Source: Pseudomonadota bacterium (GTDB lineage Bacteria > Desulfobacterota > Desulfovibrionia > Desulfovibrionales > Desulfomicrobiaceae). From it: a DNA stretch of 64,000 bases. Positions 24,641 to 33,136 of the stretch are shown here, piece after piece; position 1 is the first letter of the stretch; each line of letters opens with the position of its first letter. The translations under genes were made by a program, and so were the position numbers. The notes beneath the pieces are model-generated. The model made no database searches. It saw only the letters and a program-made list of their open reading frames with translations, and was not told where the DNA came from. The DNA is taken from NCBI GenBank assembly GCA_018902545.1, contig JAHIQM010000016.1, forward strand, positions 124,001 through 188,000. The letters run 5' to 3'.

Positions 24641-25376
24641 GCGTCTTCTTCTGCTCTGCCTGGCCCTGGGCGTAATTCTGCTGCAGGGCTGCGCCACCGG
24701 CAAATCCGCTTCGGCCCCCACGGACATGGCGGCGGATCAGGAATATGAAGAATCCTACGACGATCAAAACGGGGCCTACCCCGACTCCATCGAGGGCTTC
24801 AACCGGGGCGTGTTTTCGTTCAACGACGGTTTCATCACCTACGTTTTTTCGCCCATCGATACGGTCTACACCGGATTTTTTCCTCCGGACGTCCGCGCCG
24901 GGTTTGGTAATTTCTACCGCAACCTTGGCTATCCGGTGCGTCTCATAAACGCCTTGCTGCAGTTCAAGTTCGACAAAGTGGGCAAGGAAACCGCTTCCTT
25001 TGCCCTGAACACGGTCTTTGGCGTGGGCGGCCTCTTCAACATCACGCACAACATGCCAAGCCTGCACTCCTCGCCTGAAGACTTCAGCCAGACCCTGGCC
25101 TTCTATGGCCTCGGATCAGGCACCTATCTGGTGTTGCCCATCATCGGCCCCAGCACCCTGCGCGACGCCGTGGCCTCCGTGGCAGACTCCATGGTCCACC
25201 CCCTCTCCTTCGTGACCCCGGACAGCGCCAAATACGCCCTGATCGGACACGACAGGGGCAACACGGCCTCGGCAAACCTGCCAGCCTACAAGAGCATCAA
25301 GGAAGAATCCTTCGATCACTATACGAGCATGAAGGACATCTACTTCCAGTACAGAATCGGGCTGGAGCAGGAATAG
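24633..25376 (+). CDS. mlaA: MlaA (VacJ)-family outer-membrane lipoprotein
   Basis: A 247-residue lipoprotein with a lipobox LLQGC (cleavage before Cys21). The MlaA core is present: IEGFNRGVFSFNDGF, then FYRNLGYPVRLINALLQ, FGVGGLFNI and GLGSGTYLVLPIIGPSTLRD. It would remove mislocalised phospholipid from the outer leaflet. It overlaps mlaC by 8 nt and ends the operon. Confidence 0.93.
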   Translation: MSKRLLLLCLALGVILLQGCATGKSASAPTDMAADQEYEESYDDQNGAYPDSIEGFNRGVFSFNDGFITYVFSPIDTVYTGFFPPDVRAGFGNFYRNLGYPVRLINALLQFKFDKVGKETASFALNTVFGVGGLFNITHNMPSLHSSPEDFSQTLAFYGLGSGTYLVLPIIGPSTLRDAVASVADSMVHPLSFVTPDSAKYALIGHDRGNTASANLPAYKSIKEESFDHYTSMKDIYFQYRIGLEQE

Positions 25377-25487
25377 GCGTGTGACACTGCGGTCACAGGC
25401 TGCGCCCGGCCTTGACTTTCCCGATTGCGGAATATCTTGTTGGCAAAGAAGAACCAAACATACCCCCTACAAGAACCCGGAGGAAAC

Positions 25488-25727
25488 ATGTCCGACAAGA
25501 AAAAGCTCATAGAAGTTGAAGAAACACGCCTGGCCTACATGGCCGGAATGCTGCTCAAAGAAGTCGCGGCAGGATTGTCCAAACGCGAATTCGAATTCAA
25601 GACCGAGGACGGACCCGTCACGGTGACCGTGCCCAAGGATGTGGATCTCGAATACAGCGTGGAGATCAAGGAAAAGGACGACGGAACCAAGACCAAGCTT
25701 GAGATCGAGATTTCCTGGAAATCCTGA
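25488..25727 (+). CDS. Amphi-Trp domain protein
   Basis: A 79-residue acidic protein with the pattern of the amphi-Trp family: an N-terminal helix with LLKEVAAGLSKREFEF and a C-terminal amphipathic strand that ends EIEISWKS with its single Trp. The ATG at 25488 has a CGGAGGAAAC ribosome site. It follows mlaA by 111 nt and precedes a strong terminator. The family function is unknown. Confidence 0.75.
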   Translation: MSDKKKLIEVEETRLAYMAGMLLKEVAAGLSKREFEFKTEDGPVTVTVPKDVDLEYSVEIKEKDDGTKTKLEIEISWKS

Positions 25728-25766
25728 CACTGCAGTAGCCATGGCCCAGGCCATGGTCTTGAACTT

Positions 25767-25800
25767 AAAAACCCCCGTCGCGCATCGCGGCGGGGGTTTT
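25767..25800. terminator. Bidirectional terminator between amphi-Trp and Fic genes
   Basis: AAAACCCCCGTCGCG-CAT-CGCGGCGGGGGTTTT forms a near-perfect 15-bp stem with A and T tracts on both sides, serving the two convergent genes. Confidence 0.92.
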
Positions 25801-25830
25801 CGCGTTATGGAGCCAGCTGCACCGCTCCGG

Positions 25831-27033
25831 TCAGACCTGAAATGCCCCGGGGTCGCACAACTCGGGAAAGTAATACTGAACAGCGTGGGCAGGCAGGCCG
25901 ATGGTCAGGGGGCTTTTCTGGTTCTCTGTTTCAAGAAGCCCTTCATTGAGGAGCAGCTTCACGATGTTCCGGGCCTTGCGGTCCGAGCAGTTTATGAGCT
26001 CATGCACCTCGCCCTTGCCGATTTTGCCGTGCACGAAAACATGATTCAGAATTTTCGCCGACTCCCTGGGCAAAAGATTCTTTCCGGGCATGCGGCCATC
26101 GATACGCAGGGAGCAATACAGACCGATGTTACTCGCTGTAGCGTCCAGATTCAGCAGTTCGTCCATGAAGCGGGCCTGATCGAGGGCCATGTGCAGAAAG
26201 AAAAGGCAGAACCTGCGCAGTCCTTCCTCGGACAGGTTGCCCCTGCCGTCATAATCGTTCCGGCGTTTTGCGTCGGCGACGGACAGCCAGGATTTGTACT
26301 CCCCTTCGGCCCGAGCCAATCCGCGACTCAAGGTCCAAAGCCCATACCCTTCCAGGCCGCAGCACCTGAGATACATGTCGGAAAAGAGCCTCGCCACCCG
26401 CCCATTGCCCTCAAGAAACGGATGAATCCAGAGCAGGCGATGATGGCTGGCGGCGGCGTGAACCAGCCCTGCAGCCCCTTTCACGGCTTCAAGGGCATAG
26501 GCTTCCCGGAATCTTTCAAGCAGATCTGGAAGATCGCTCCAGTCAGGCGACACGTGAGCGCCGACGAGGACATTCTGATCCCTCAGCCGACCCGGAATGG
26601 TGACGCTCTTCCGCGTGCCCTGCAGGTTCACTTGAATGAGAAATTCCTGGGGAACGCCTTCAAACAGGAGTGAGTGCAGGCGGCACAGGAACCCGACCGA
26701 GGTGATTCCCTGCCCGGTTCGGTCGCGCTCCTTCTCGACAACGGCTTGAGCGACGACATTTTGCTTGTGGAGCTGTTGCAGCCTCCTGGTCCTGTCATCC
26801 TCGGACAGCTCCGCAAGGCCGGTCTCAATCTCCAGGAGAGTAGTGCGGATACCTTCGATCAGGTTTGAATGGTAGCTGTTGACGTTGCGCAGCAGTCGGA
26901 CGAGGCGAGCGGCCGTGAGAGGATGCACGCGACCGGCGATTTTGGCCGAAGCCTTGAAGACGTCAAGAGCAAGATCCTCAAGATCACCGCGCAGAGTCGG
27001 AATCATCGGTTCCATCTGAGATATTGCGTACAT
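25831..27033 (-). CDS. Fic-domain AMP-transferase-like protein with N-terminal inhibitory motif
   Basis: A 400-residue protein. The Fic core is intact, HPFLEGNGRVAR from His204, so it should transfer AMP (or a related group) to a target hydroxyl. Upstream, SNLIEG (56-61) matches the inhibitory alpha-helix motif [S/T]-x3-E-[G/N], placing it in the class with an N-terminal autoinhibitory helix. The last 90 residues are a winged-helix-like domain (GEVHELINCSDRKARNIVKLLL), suggesting DNA contact or self-regulation. The ATG at 27033 is preceded by GGAAAA. It is not paired with an antitoxin gene. The target is unknown. Confidence 0.9.
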   Translation of the reverse strand: MYAISQMEPMIPTLRGDLEDLALDVFKASAKIAGRVHPLTAARLVRLLRNVNSYHSNLIEGIRTTLLEIETGLAELSEDDRTRRLQQLHKQNVVAQAVVEKERDRTGQGITSVGFLCRLHSLLFEGVPQEFLIQVNLQGTRKSVTIPGRLRDQNVLVGAHVSPDWSDLPDLLERFREAYALEAVKGAAGLVHAAASHHRLLWIHPFLEGNGRVARLFSDMYLRCCGLEGYGLWTLSRGLARAEGEYKSWLSVADAKRRNDYDGRGNLSEEGLRRFCLFFLHMALDQARFMDELLNLDATASNIGLYCSLRIDGRMPGKNLLPRESAKILNHVFVHGKIGKGEVHELINCSDRKARNIVKLLLNEGLLETENQKSPLTIGLPAHAVQYYFPELCDPGAFQV

Positions 27034-27037
27034 TTTT

Positions 27038-27172
27038 TTCCGAAATATTTGCTGAAATATTCCCCACCGATCTTGCAAAACAACCAACTGTTAAAAAAGA
27101 ATTTATCAGAATAATCACAAACGATGCAAGAGCAAAAAATACACATTTTATTCCGAAATAATTTCCGAAACA
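27038..27172. repeat. Three TTCCGAAA repeats upstream of the Fic gene
   Basis: TTCCGAAATA at 27038-27047 and again at 27151-27160, with TTCCGAAACA at 27163-27172. The last two are spaced 12 bp start to start, and the region is AT-rich. Possibly binding sites for the winged-helix part of the Fic protein or for another regulator. Confidence 0.5.
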
Positions 27173-27259
27173 TGAAGCGTTGAATTTGGCGATCCCGGTT
27201 CAGATTTTCTGCGAAGGACTCCATCTGTATCCAAGATCAGCTTGAGCAGATGTAGCTGC

Positions 27260-27301
27260 AAAAAAAAACGCGACGGCGATATTTCAGGCGCAGCCATCGC
27301 C
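27260..27301 (-). terminator. Terminator of the first TRAP operon
   Basis: On the minus strand, GGCGAT and ATCGCC pair around a longer loop with internal pairing, followed by GTCGCG and a run of nine T. Confidence 0.6.
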
Positions 27302-27312
27302 AAAGATTGCCC

Positions 27313-28623
27313 CTACATAAGCGACGGCAGAAAAGTCACGATCTGGGGAATAAGAAAAAGGAGCGCAATACCTATCATGGTAGCTATCAAAAAGGGATAG
27401 ATGCCGCGAAAGATGGATTCCAGGCTGATGTTCTGCTTCATGGCCGTGGTCACCCCATAGACCACGTACACGTTTATGCCCACCGGTGGTGTGATGACCC
27501 CCATTTCCGTGACCAGCACGATGATGACCCCGAACCAGATGGGGTCGTAGCCAAGGTTCATGACCACTGGGTAGAAGACGGGCACGGTCAGCATAATCAT
27601 GGCCAGGGAGTCCATGAAGCAGCCGCCCAGAAAATAGATGAGCACGATGAGCGCCATGACCACCAGGGCCGGAACTTCCAGGCCGCCGATATAGCTGGCC
27701 GTGGTGAAGGGGATGCGGGTCACGGCCAGGAATTTGCCGAAAACCACGGCCCCGGCCACCAGGAAAAGGATCATGCACGATGTGCGCAGGGTCTCTTCCA
27801 GGGACTTCATGATCAGCCGCCAGTTCAGTTGCCGCCTGACGAGCCCCAGCACGAGCACGCTGAAGGCACCTACGGACGCGGCTTCCGTAGGCGTGAACCA
27901 GCCCTTGAAAAGTCCGGTCAGGACCACGATAAAGATGATGATGGTGTCGATAAGCCCGGTCAGGGATTTGAGGCGCTCTGTCCACGAAAAATGTCCCGCT
28001 TTGGGCCCGTATTCAGGATGACGGCGACAGGTGATGGCGATGGCGCACAGAAACAGTGCTGTCAGCAAAAAGGCGGGCAGAATCCCGGCGACAAAGAGTC
28101 GCCCGATGGACTGCTCCGTCAGCACCCCGTAGATGATGAGCACCACGCTCGGAGGCATGATCATGCCAAGCCCGCCTCCGGCGGCCACCGAACCCGCCGC
28201 AAGCCGATCGCGATATCCGAAGCGCTTCATCTCCGGAATGGCCACCGTGGCCATGGTCGCGGCCGTGGCCGGGCTCGATCCGCACACCGCGCCGAAGGCG
28301 GTGCAGGCCGAGACCGTGGCCATGGCCAGACCGCCGCGGATGTGCCCGAAGAAATGATAGGCCGTGGAAAAAAGACGCTTGCTGATGCCCGCGTTGAAGG
28401 CCAGCTGCCCCATGAGGATAAAAAGCGGGATGGTGGTCAAATCGTAGGAGACGAAGACCTCGTACATGCTGCGGCTGACCATGTTCAATCCGCCCTGGAC
28501 CGAGGTCAGCACGGAGAATCCCACGAACCCTACCACACCCATGACAAAGGCAACGGGCATGCGCGTGGCGAAAAGCACGAGCATGATCGCTATCCCTAAA
28601 AATCCGATGGCGGCGGGGCTCAT
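27313..28623 (-). CDS. dctM: TRAP transporter large membrane subunit (DctM)
   Basis: A 436-residue inner-membrane protein of the ion-gradient-driven TRAP carboxylate importers. About twelve hydrophobic segments are present, with family motifs such as FGAVCGSSPATAATMATVAIPEM, LGMIMPPSVVLIIYG and TEMGVITPPVGINVYVV. The start at 28623 follows GGAGGAAATC and overlaps the small-subunit stop codon by 4 nt. With the small subunit and the binding protein it imports an unidentified organic acid. Confidence 0.93.
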   Translation of the reverse strand: MSPAAIGFLGIAIMLVLFATRMPVAFVMGVVGFVGFSVLTSVQGGLNMVSRSMYEVFVSYDLTTIPLFILMGQLAFNAGISKRLFSTAYHFFGHIRGGLAMATVSACTAFGAVCGSSPATAATMATVAIPEMKRFGYRDRLAAGSVAAGGGLGMIMPPSVVLIIYGVLTEQSIGRLFVAGILPAFLLTALFLCAIAITCRRHPEYGPKAGHFSWTERLKSLTGLIDTIIIFIVVLTGLFKGWFTPTEAASVGAFSVLVLGLVRRQLNWRLIMKSLEETLRTSCMILFLVAGAVVFGKFLAVTRIPFTTASYIGGLEVPALVVMALIVLIYFLGGCFMDSLAMIMLTVPVFYPVVMNLGYDPIWFGVIIVLVTEMGVITPPVGINVYVVYGVTTAMKQNISLESIFRGIYPFLIATMIGIALLFLIPQIVTFLPSLM

Positions 28624-29111
28624 GATTTCCTCCATTGCCGCAGAAAGAGCAGAAAATCGAACAGCATGGTCACGGTGGCCACGGCAAAGCAAGCGCTCAG
28701 CGCGTACAGGAACAGGTATTCAGGCAGCCCCAGATTCATGGACACCTCGCTGGAGAGCTGCTTGTCCCGGGCGTACGCGCCCATCATGACCGTGACCATG
28801 GCGAAAAAGAGAATGGACAGTACTTCGCGAAAGACCTTAAGCCTGCGGCGCACCCGCGTGGACAGGAGTTGTACGAAGACCTCCACCCCGATGTGCGAAC
28901 GGTGGGAATGGGCATATGGCAAGGACAGCCCCAAGGCCAGCACGGCCAGGAAGGTGACTATTTCCTCGGACCCGAAAATGGGGCTGCGGTTCAACCGGCC
29001 CGTGATGTCGGCCACGGTCAGAAACGACATGCCCAGCAGACACATGCATCCGCCGATGCGCATCACGCTGCCGATGCGGGCCAGAATCTTTTCAACGATA
29101 TCCACAAACAT
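28620..29111 (-). CDS. dctQ: TRAP transporter small membrane subunit (DctQ)
   Basis: A 163-residue membrane protein with four hydrophobic segments and the typical VADITGRLNRSPIFGSEEI stretch after the first. It forms the transporter with DctM. The ATG at 29111 gives the usual length, though its ribosome site is poor (GGGAG too close); longer in-frame starts back to a TTG at 29165 would add a non-conserved leader. Confidence 0.88.
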   Translation of the reverse strand: MFVDIVEKILARIGSVMRIGGCMCLLGMSFLTVADITGRLNRSPIFGSEEIVTFLAVLALGLSLPYAHSHRSHIGVEVFVQLLSTRVRRRLKVFREVLSILFFAMVTVMMGAYARDKQLSSEVSMNLGLPEYLFLYALSACFAVATVTMLFDFLLFLRQWRKS

Positions 29112-29182
29112 GCTCCCGACTACGTGGCGCAGGGGCAGGAGCCTTGCGGCGCCATGCCCCTGCAATACTATGATTTCAAAGA

Positions 29183-30184
29183 CTAGTTCAGATTGGCGCG
29201 CATGAATTCAAGCACGGCCTTGCCGTCAGCCCCGGCCTTGGCGCACTCGGCTTCGTACTCGCCAAAGATGGGCTCCATGGCTTTGGTCCAGCGCTCGGCC
29301 TCGGCCGGGTCCAGGGTGACCACGGCATTGCCCTTCTGGGCCAGGAAAAATTCCAGACCTTCCGCGTCGCTGTCATCCCAGGCCTGGCCGTGTTTGGTGA
29401 TCCATTCCAGGCTGACATCGGTCATGGCCTGCTGCGCCTCGGGCGACAAGGACGCCCAGACTTTCTTGTTGATGACTACGAAAAAGGTGGTCGTATAGGC
29501 TACGGCAGTGGTGTCCGTCAAATAATCCACAACCTCGCCCATCTTCCAGCCCTTGTTGGTCTCCACGGGATAGATCCCGCCGTTGACCACGCCCTTCTGA
29601 ATGGACTGGTAGGAATCGGGCATGGACATGGCCACCGGATTGCCGCCCATGGCGGAAATAACGGCGGCGCTGTTGCCCGTGGCGCGAATCTTCATGCCCT
29701 TCAGGTCTTCCATGGTCTTCACCGGCTTGCCAGCGGTGTGCAGTTTGCCCGGACCATGGGCATGAAAATAGAGCACGTGCACATCGTCGAATTCCTTGGG
29801 CTTGAACTGCTCGTACACGGCGTTGGCGAGCCTCGTGGCCTGCACGCCGCTGGTGTAGCCCATGGGCAGGTCAACGCCGGACAATACCGGGAAGCGCCCC
29901 TTGGTGTAGCCAAGGGCGGAGAGGCCGATATCGGAGATGCGCTGCACCACGCCGTCGTAGGTGTCCTTGGGCTTGGTCAGGGTGCCTGCGGGATAGTAGT
30001 CGATGACGACCTGCCCGCCGGTGCGGGCCTCGACTTCGCGGCACCACTCTTCGGCAAGAATGGACTGGATGTGGGTCGGCGGAAAGAAATTGCTGTAGGA
30101 TAGCTTGACCGGGCTGGCGGCCATGGCCGGAGCGAAAAATCCCAGAAAAAGTGTCAGGGTCGCGACCCGAAATAACAGCCTCAT
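29183..30184 (-). CDS. dctP: TRAP transporter substrate-binding protein (DctP)
   Basis: A 333-residue periplasmic protein with a signal peptide (about 1-22, ending PAMAAS). DctP landmarks are KLSYSNFFPPTHIQS, GMKIRATGNSAAVISAMG with the substrate-carboxylate Arg, and YQSIQKGVVNGGIYPVETNKGWK. The operon order tetR-dctP-dctQ-dctM suggests ligand-responsive regulation. The substrate is not deducible. Confidence 0.93.
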   Translation of the reverse strand: MRLLFRVATLTLFLGFFAPAMAASPVKLSYSNFFPPTHIQSILAEEWCREVEARTGGQVVIDYYPAGTLTKPKDTYDGVVQRISDIGLSALGYTKGRFPVLSGVDLPMGYTSGVQATRLANAVYEQFKPKEFDDVHVLYFHAHGPGKLHTAGKPVKTMEDLKGMKIRATGNSAAVISAMGGNPVAMSMPDSYQSIQKGVVNGGIYPVETNKGWKMGEVVDYLTDTTAVAYTTTFFVVINKKVWASLSPEAQQAMTDVSLEWITKHGQAWDDSDAEGLEFFLAQKGNAVVTLDPAEAERWTKAMEPIFGEYEAECAKAGADGKAVLEFMRANLN

Positions 30185-30236
30185 GACGACAATCCTCCGT
30201 GTGAAAAGTGAGGCCGCGCCCCATGCGCGGACCCGT

Positions 30237-30833
30237 TTATTCCTGGGTATCCAGGGCGTTGGCCAGGGCCAGCTTCATGGCTGCCCGGCGAAAATCCTTG
30301 CGGTCTATGGTTCCCGTCCCAAGCAGGGAATGGATCAGAAATCCCTCGAAGAGAGCCGTGTTCAGTGCCCCTATCTTGCGCGCGGGATATCCGCTCGTCA
30401 CATAGGGAGCGACGATATCCTCAAAAATCTCGTTGGAAAGCCGGTATAGAGACTGGTTGAGCTGGGCGCGCAAGTCCTCGTTGCGGGAGGCGTGAATGGT
30501 GAACTCAAGAAAGACCGAACTCCAGTTGCGGTCGTCGATCATGGTCTCCAGAAAGTCGAGGATGCGGTCAATGACCTCTTTGAGGCTGCGGGCGTCCTGC
30601 AGGGCCGCGTCGCGCATGGCACGGTAGGACTGCATCTTGATGGCGATGATGGCCAGCATGATCTCGTCTTTACTCTGCCAGTGCCGGTAGAAATTGCCCT
30701 TGGCGTACCCCGCTTCGGAAGTGATCTCGGCCACGGTGGTGGACACAAAACCCTTGGTGGCGAAGAGTTTCTCCGCCGAATCAAGCAGTTCCCGCTGCGT
30801 CTGGAGTGATTTTTCCTGCTGTTTCCTGGCCAC
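30237..30833 (-). CDS. TetR-family transcriptional regulator of the TRAP operon
   Basis: A 198-residue regulator. The N-terminal helix-turn-helix spans about residues 10-55 (LLDSAEKLFATKGF, then VAEITSEAGYAKGNFYRHW); the rest is a helical ligand/dimer domain. It lies 52 nt upstream of dctP on the same strand. A perfect 33-bp palindrome sits just upstream of its own start, so it most likely represses its own operon until a ligand, perhaps the transported acid, binds. Confidence 0.92.
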   Translation of the reverse strand: MARKQQEKSLQTQRELLDSAEKLFATKGFVSTTVAEITSEAGYAKGNFYRHWQSKDEIMLAIIAIKMQSYRAMRDAALQDARSLKEVIDRILDFLETMIDDRNWSSVFLEFTIHASRNEDLRAQLNQSLYRLSNEIFEDIVAPYVTSGYPARKIGALNTALFEGFLIHSLLGTGTIDRKDFRRAAMKLALANALDTQE

Positions 30834-30855
30834 GAGACTCCCTTTTTTGGACGAT

Positions 30856-30888
30856 GGTCACAAAATGACCGAAAGTCATTTTGTGACC
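30856..30888. promoter_or_regulatory. 33-bp perfect palindrome, likely TetR-family operator
   Basis: GGTCACAAAATGAC-CGAAA-GTCATTTTGTGACC: two perfect 14-bp arms with a 5-nt spacer, 23 nt upstream of the regulator's start codon. Length and symmetry fit a TetR-family operator occupied by one or two dimers. Confidence 0.75.
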
Positions 30889-30948
30889 AAGTATTCTGGA
30901 CCCATCTTTCTGTCAAGCGGGAACTTCGCGGCGCATCCTTGCGCATCC

Positions 30949-30978
30949 TTGACAGTCCAAGCGGTGCGAGACTAGCGT
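30949..30978 (+). promoter_or_regulatory. Promoter of the cobalamin operon
   Basis: A perfect -35 TTGACA (30949-30954), an 18-nt spacer and TAGCGT (30973-30978). The predicted start is at about 30985, where the riboswitch begins. A 10-bp direct repeat GCGCATCCTT (30931-30950) runs into the -35 box. Confidence 0.5.
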
Positions 30979-30984
30979 CCAGTC

Positions 30985-31160
30985 CACTTCGGATACCTTA
31001 GAGTGTAAAAGGGAATCCCGTGCAAATCGGGAGCGGACCCGCCGCCGTAAGTTTCATAAAAGCCATGCTCCACGCTGTCCACTGGGACTGTTCCCGGGAA
31101 GGATGAGGATGGTGAAACGAGCCGGAAAACCTGTCCGAGGTCCAGTCATAAGTCTGTGTT
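30985..31160 (+). ncRNA. Cobalamin (B12) riboswitch
   Basis: The leader contains the core GGGAATCCCGTGCAAATCGG followed by GAGCGGACCCGCCGCCGTAA (31011-31050), and the B12 box ACGAGCCGGAAAACCTGTCC (near 31117-31136). Order and spacing match the cobalamin riboswitch aptamer. It precedes cbiK by about 85 nt, where the expression platform would lie. Binding of adenosyl- or other cobalamins should switch off the uptake and synthesis operon. Exact ends are approximate. Confidence 0.92.
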
Positions 31161-31243
31161 GCCTGCAACGGGGGTTTTGCGGGCCGCGCCATTGGACAGC
31201 CGTCCTCTTTTCACTCACCGCCCCCGCCAAACCTGGAGGTCTC

Positions 31244-32125
31244 ATGTCCAAAGCCTCGCATGTTTGCGGACTCTTTCTTGTCGTTTTCCTGCTCGCCCTG
31301 TGCGGCCCGGCCCTGGCCGGGCACAAGGAGCGGCCGCCCAAAAAGGGCATTCTGCTGGTCGCTTTCGGCACCACCGTGCCCGAAGCCCGCACCGCCCTGG
31401 ACCATATTGGGCAACAGGCGCTCAAACGCTTTGCGGGCCTTGAGATCCGCTGGGCGTATTCCTCGCGCATCGTGCGTGAAAAGCTGGCCGCCCAGGGCCT
31501 GCATTTCGATTCCCCGGCCATGGCTCTGGCGCGGATGATGGATGACGGCTTCACGCACGTGGCCGTACAATCCCTGCACACCATTCCCGGAGAGGAGTTC
31601 CACAGTCTGCACCAAACGGTTCAGGCCTTCTCCGGGCTGCCCAAGGGCATGGACAGCGTGGTTCTGGGCTGGCCGCTCCTGGCCGATCCGGATGACGTCG
31701 AGGCCTGCGCCGCGGCCATCATGGCCAGCCTGCCCCCCGAGCGCAAAGCCGGTGAGGCCGTGATCTTTCTGGGACACGGCACCCACCACCCCGCCAACAT
31801 CTATTACCCCGGGCTACAGTATTCCCTGAACCGCCTCGACCCGCTGGTGCTCATCGGCAACCTCGATGGCACGCCGTCTCTGGACGACGTGCGCGGGGTG
31901 CTGAGGGACCGCAAGGTTTCCAAGGTCTACCTGCAGCCCTTCATGGCCGTAGCCGGCGACCATGCCGTCAACGACATGGCTGGCGATGAGGAGGATTCCT
32001 GGAAATCCGTGCTCGAAGCCGACGGCCTGAACTGCGTTCCCGTGCTGCGCGGCACCGCCGAGTTCCCGGCCTTCGTCGATATCTGGCTTGATCATCTGCA
32101 GGCGGCCCTGGAGCGCCTGCCCTAG
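31244..32125 (+). CDS. cbiK: Sirohydrochlorin cobaltochelatase CbiK, exported (CbiKP type)
   Basis: A 293-residue chelatase that would insert Co(II) into sirohydrochlorin. Unlike cytoplasmic CbiK, it starts with a signal peptide (about 1-25, ALCGPALAG). Metal-site residues are recognisable: His178 in FLGHGTHHPAN and His240 in AVAGDHAVND. Periplasmic CbiK proteins are known from Desulfovibrio, where a cytoplasmic form also exists, and a role in metal or tetrapyrrole transport has been proposed. Here the gene is the first after a B12 riboswitch and precedes an ABC transporter, supporting a cobalt/corrinoid role. The start follows CTGGAGG. Confidence 0.9.
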   Translation: MSKASHVCGLFLVVFLLALCGPALAGHKERPPKKGILLVAFGTTVPEARTALDHIGQQALKRFAGLEIRWAYSSRIVREKLAAQGLHFDSPAMALARMMDDGFTHVAVQSLHTIPGEEFHSLHQTVQAFSGLPKGMDSVVLGWPLLADPDDVEACAAAIMASLPPERKAGEAVIFLGHGTHHPANIYYPGLQYSLNRLDPLVLIGNLDGTPSLDDVRGVLRDRKVSKVYLQPFMAVAGDHAVNDMAGDEEDSWKSVLEADGLNCVPVLRGTAEFPAFVDIWLDHLQAALERLP

Positions 32126-32128
32126 CCC

Positions 32129-33136
32129 ATGGAACACAGGCGTCACACCCAGGCATGGCTTGTCATGGCGGCAGCCGTGCCCCTTTCCATCTATGCGGCC
32201 CTGTTTTTTGGGTCCTATCCTCTGCCGGCCGAGGCCATTCATCAGGCCATCGCGTCCATGCTCAAGGGCCAGGCTGAAAGCCAGGAACTGGTCATCGTGC
32301 GCGACATCCGCCTGGGCCGCATCCTGCTCTCCTTTCTGACCGGAGCGGCCCTGGCCGTTTCCGGCGGAGTGTTTCAGGGCCTGCTGCGCAACCCCCTGGC
32401 CGATCCCTTTACCTTGGGCATATCCAGCGGCGCGGCCTGTGGCGCAGCCCTGTCCCTGGGTCTGGGCTGGACACTGGCGGGGTTCTCGACCCTCCCCCTG
32501 GCCGCCCTGGGCGGGGCCTTCGCGGCCATGGCCCTGGTTTTGACCATGAGCAGGCTCGCCGGAGATTTTTCCCGCGAAAGCCTGGTCCTTGGAGGCATCG
32601 TCGTCTCCACTTTTCTCGGCGCGGCCATTGCGCTTATCAAATCACTGAACGAGGAGTCGGTGGCGGCCATCGTGTTCTGGATCATGGGCAGTTTTCAGGG
32701 CCGGGGCTTCGAGCATGTAGGATTGATGCTGCCATACATGCTGGTCGGTGGCACCGTGGTCCTCCTTTTGGCCCGCGAACTGGACATCCTCGGCCTGGGG
32801 GCCGAACAGGCCGCCCAGGTCGGCGTGGCCGTGGGCCGGGCGCGCATCGGCCTGCTCGTCGGAGCCGGTATGCTCACCGCCGCCGCAGTCAGCGTCTCCG
32901 GGATCATCGGCTTTGTGGGTCTGGTGGTGCCCCATCTGGTGCGCATGCTCATCGGGCCGGACTCCCGTCCGTTGCTTCTTTTTTCAGCCCTGGGCGGGGG
33001 CATTCTCCTGCTGTGGTCCGACGTCCTGGCCCGCACCATCCTCTCTCACGGGGCGGAGTTGCCCGTGGGCGTGGTCACGGCCCTGTTCGGCGGCCCTTTT
33101 TTCTGCCTGATCATGGCCAGGGGGCGCAGAGGATGA
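32129..33136 (+). CDS. BtuC/FecCD-type ABC transporter permease (corrinoid or metal-chelate uptake)
   Basis: A 335-residue inner-membrane permease with about ten membrane segments. FecCD-family motifs include RLGRILLSFLTGAALAVSGGVFQGLLRNPLADPF near the start (given in part by its RNPLADP signature), GGIVVSTFLGA and GIIGFVGLVVPHLVR near the end. B12-riboswitch control and the CbiK neighbour suggest transport of cobalamin, another corrinoid or a cobalt chelate. It begins 3 nt after cbiK. Confidence 0.88.
   Translation: MEHRRHTQAWLVMAAAVPLSIYAALFFGSYPLPAEAIHQAIASMLKGQAESQELVIVRDIRLGRILLSFLTGAALAVSGGVFQGLLRNPLADPFTLGISSGAACGAALSLGLGWTLAGFSTLPLAALGGAFAAMALVLTMSRLAGDFSRESLVLGGIVVSTFLGAAIALIKSLNEESVAAIVFWIMGSFQGRGFEHVGLMLPYMLVGGTVVLLLARELDILGLGAEQAAQVGVAVGRARIGLLVGAGMLTAAAVSVSGIIGFVGLVVPHLVRMLIGPDSRPLLLFSALGGGILLLWSDVLARTILSHGAELPVGVVTALFGGPFFCLIMARGRRG

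Noticed and set aside
25639-26673. 344-residue plus-strand open frame opposite the Fic gene
   Set aside because: It runs through a strong terminator and the Fic catalytic motif region; no domain or ribosome site supports it.
27307-28599. 430-residue plus-strand open frame opposite dctM
   Set aside because: Low-complexity His/Asp/Gly-rich antisense of a well-conserved membrane protein gene; no domain recognised.
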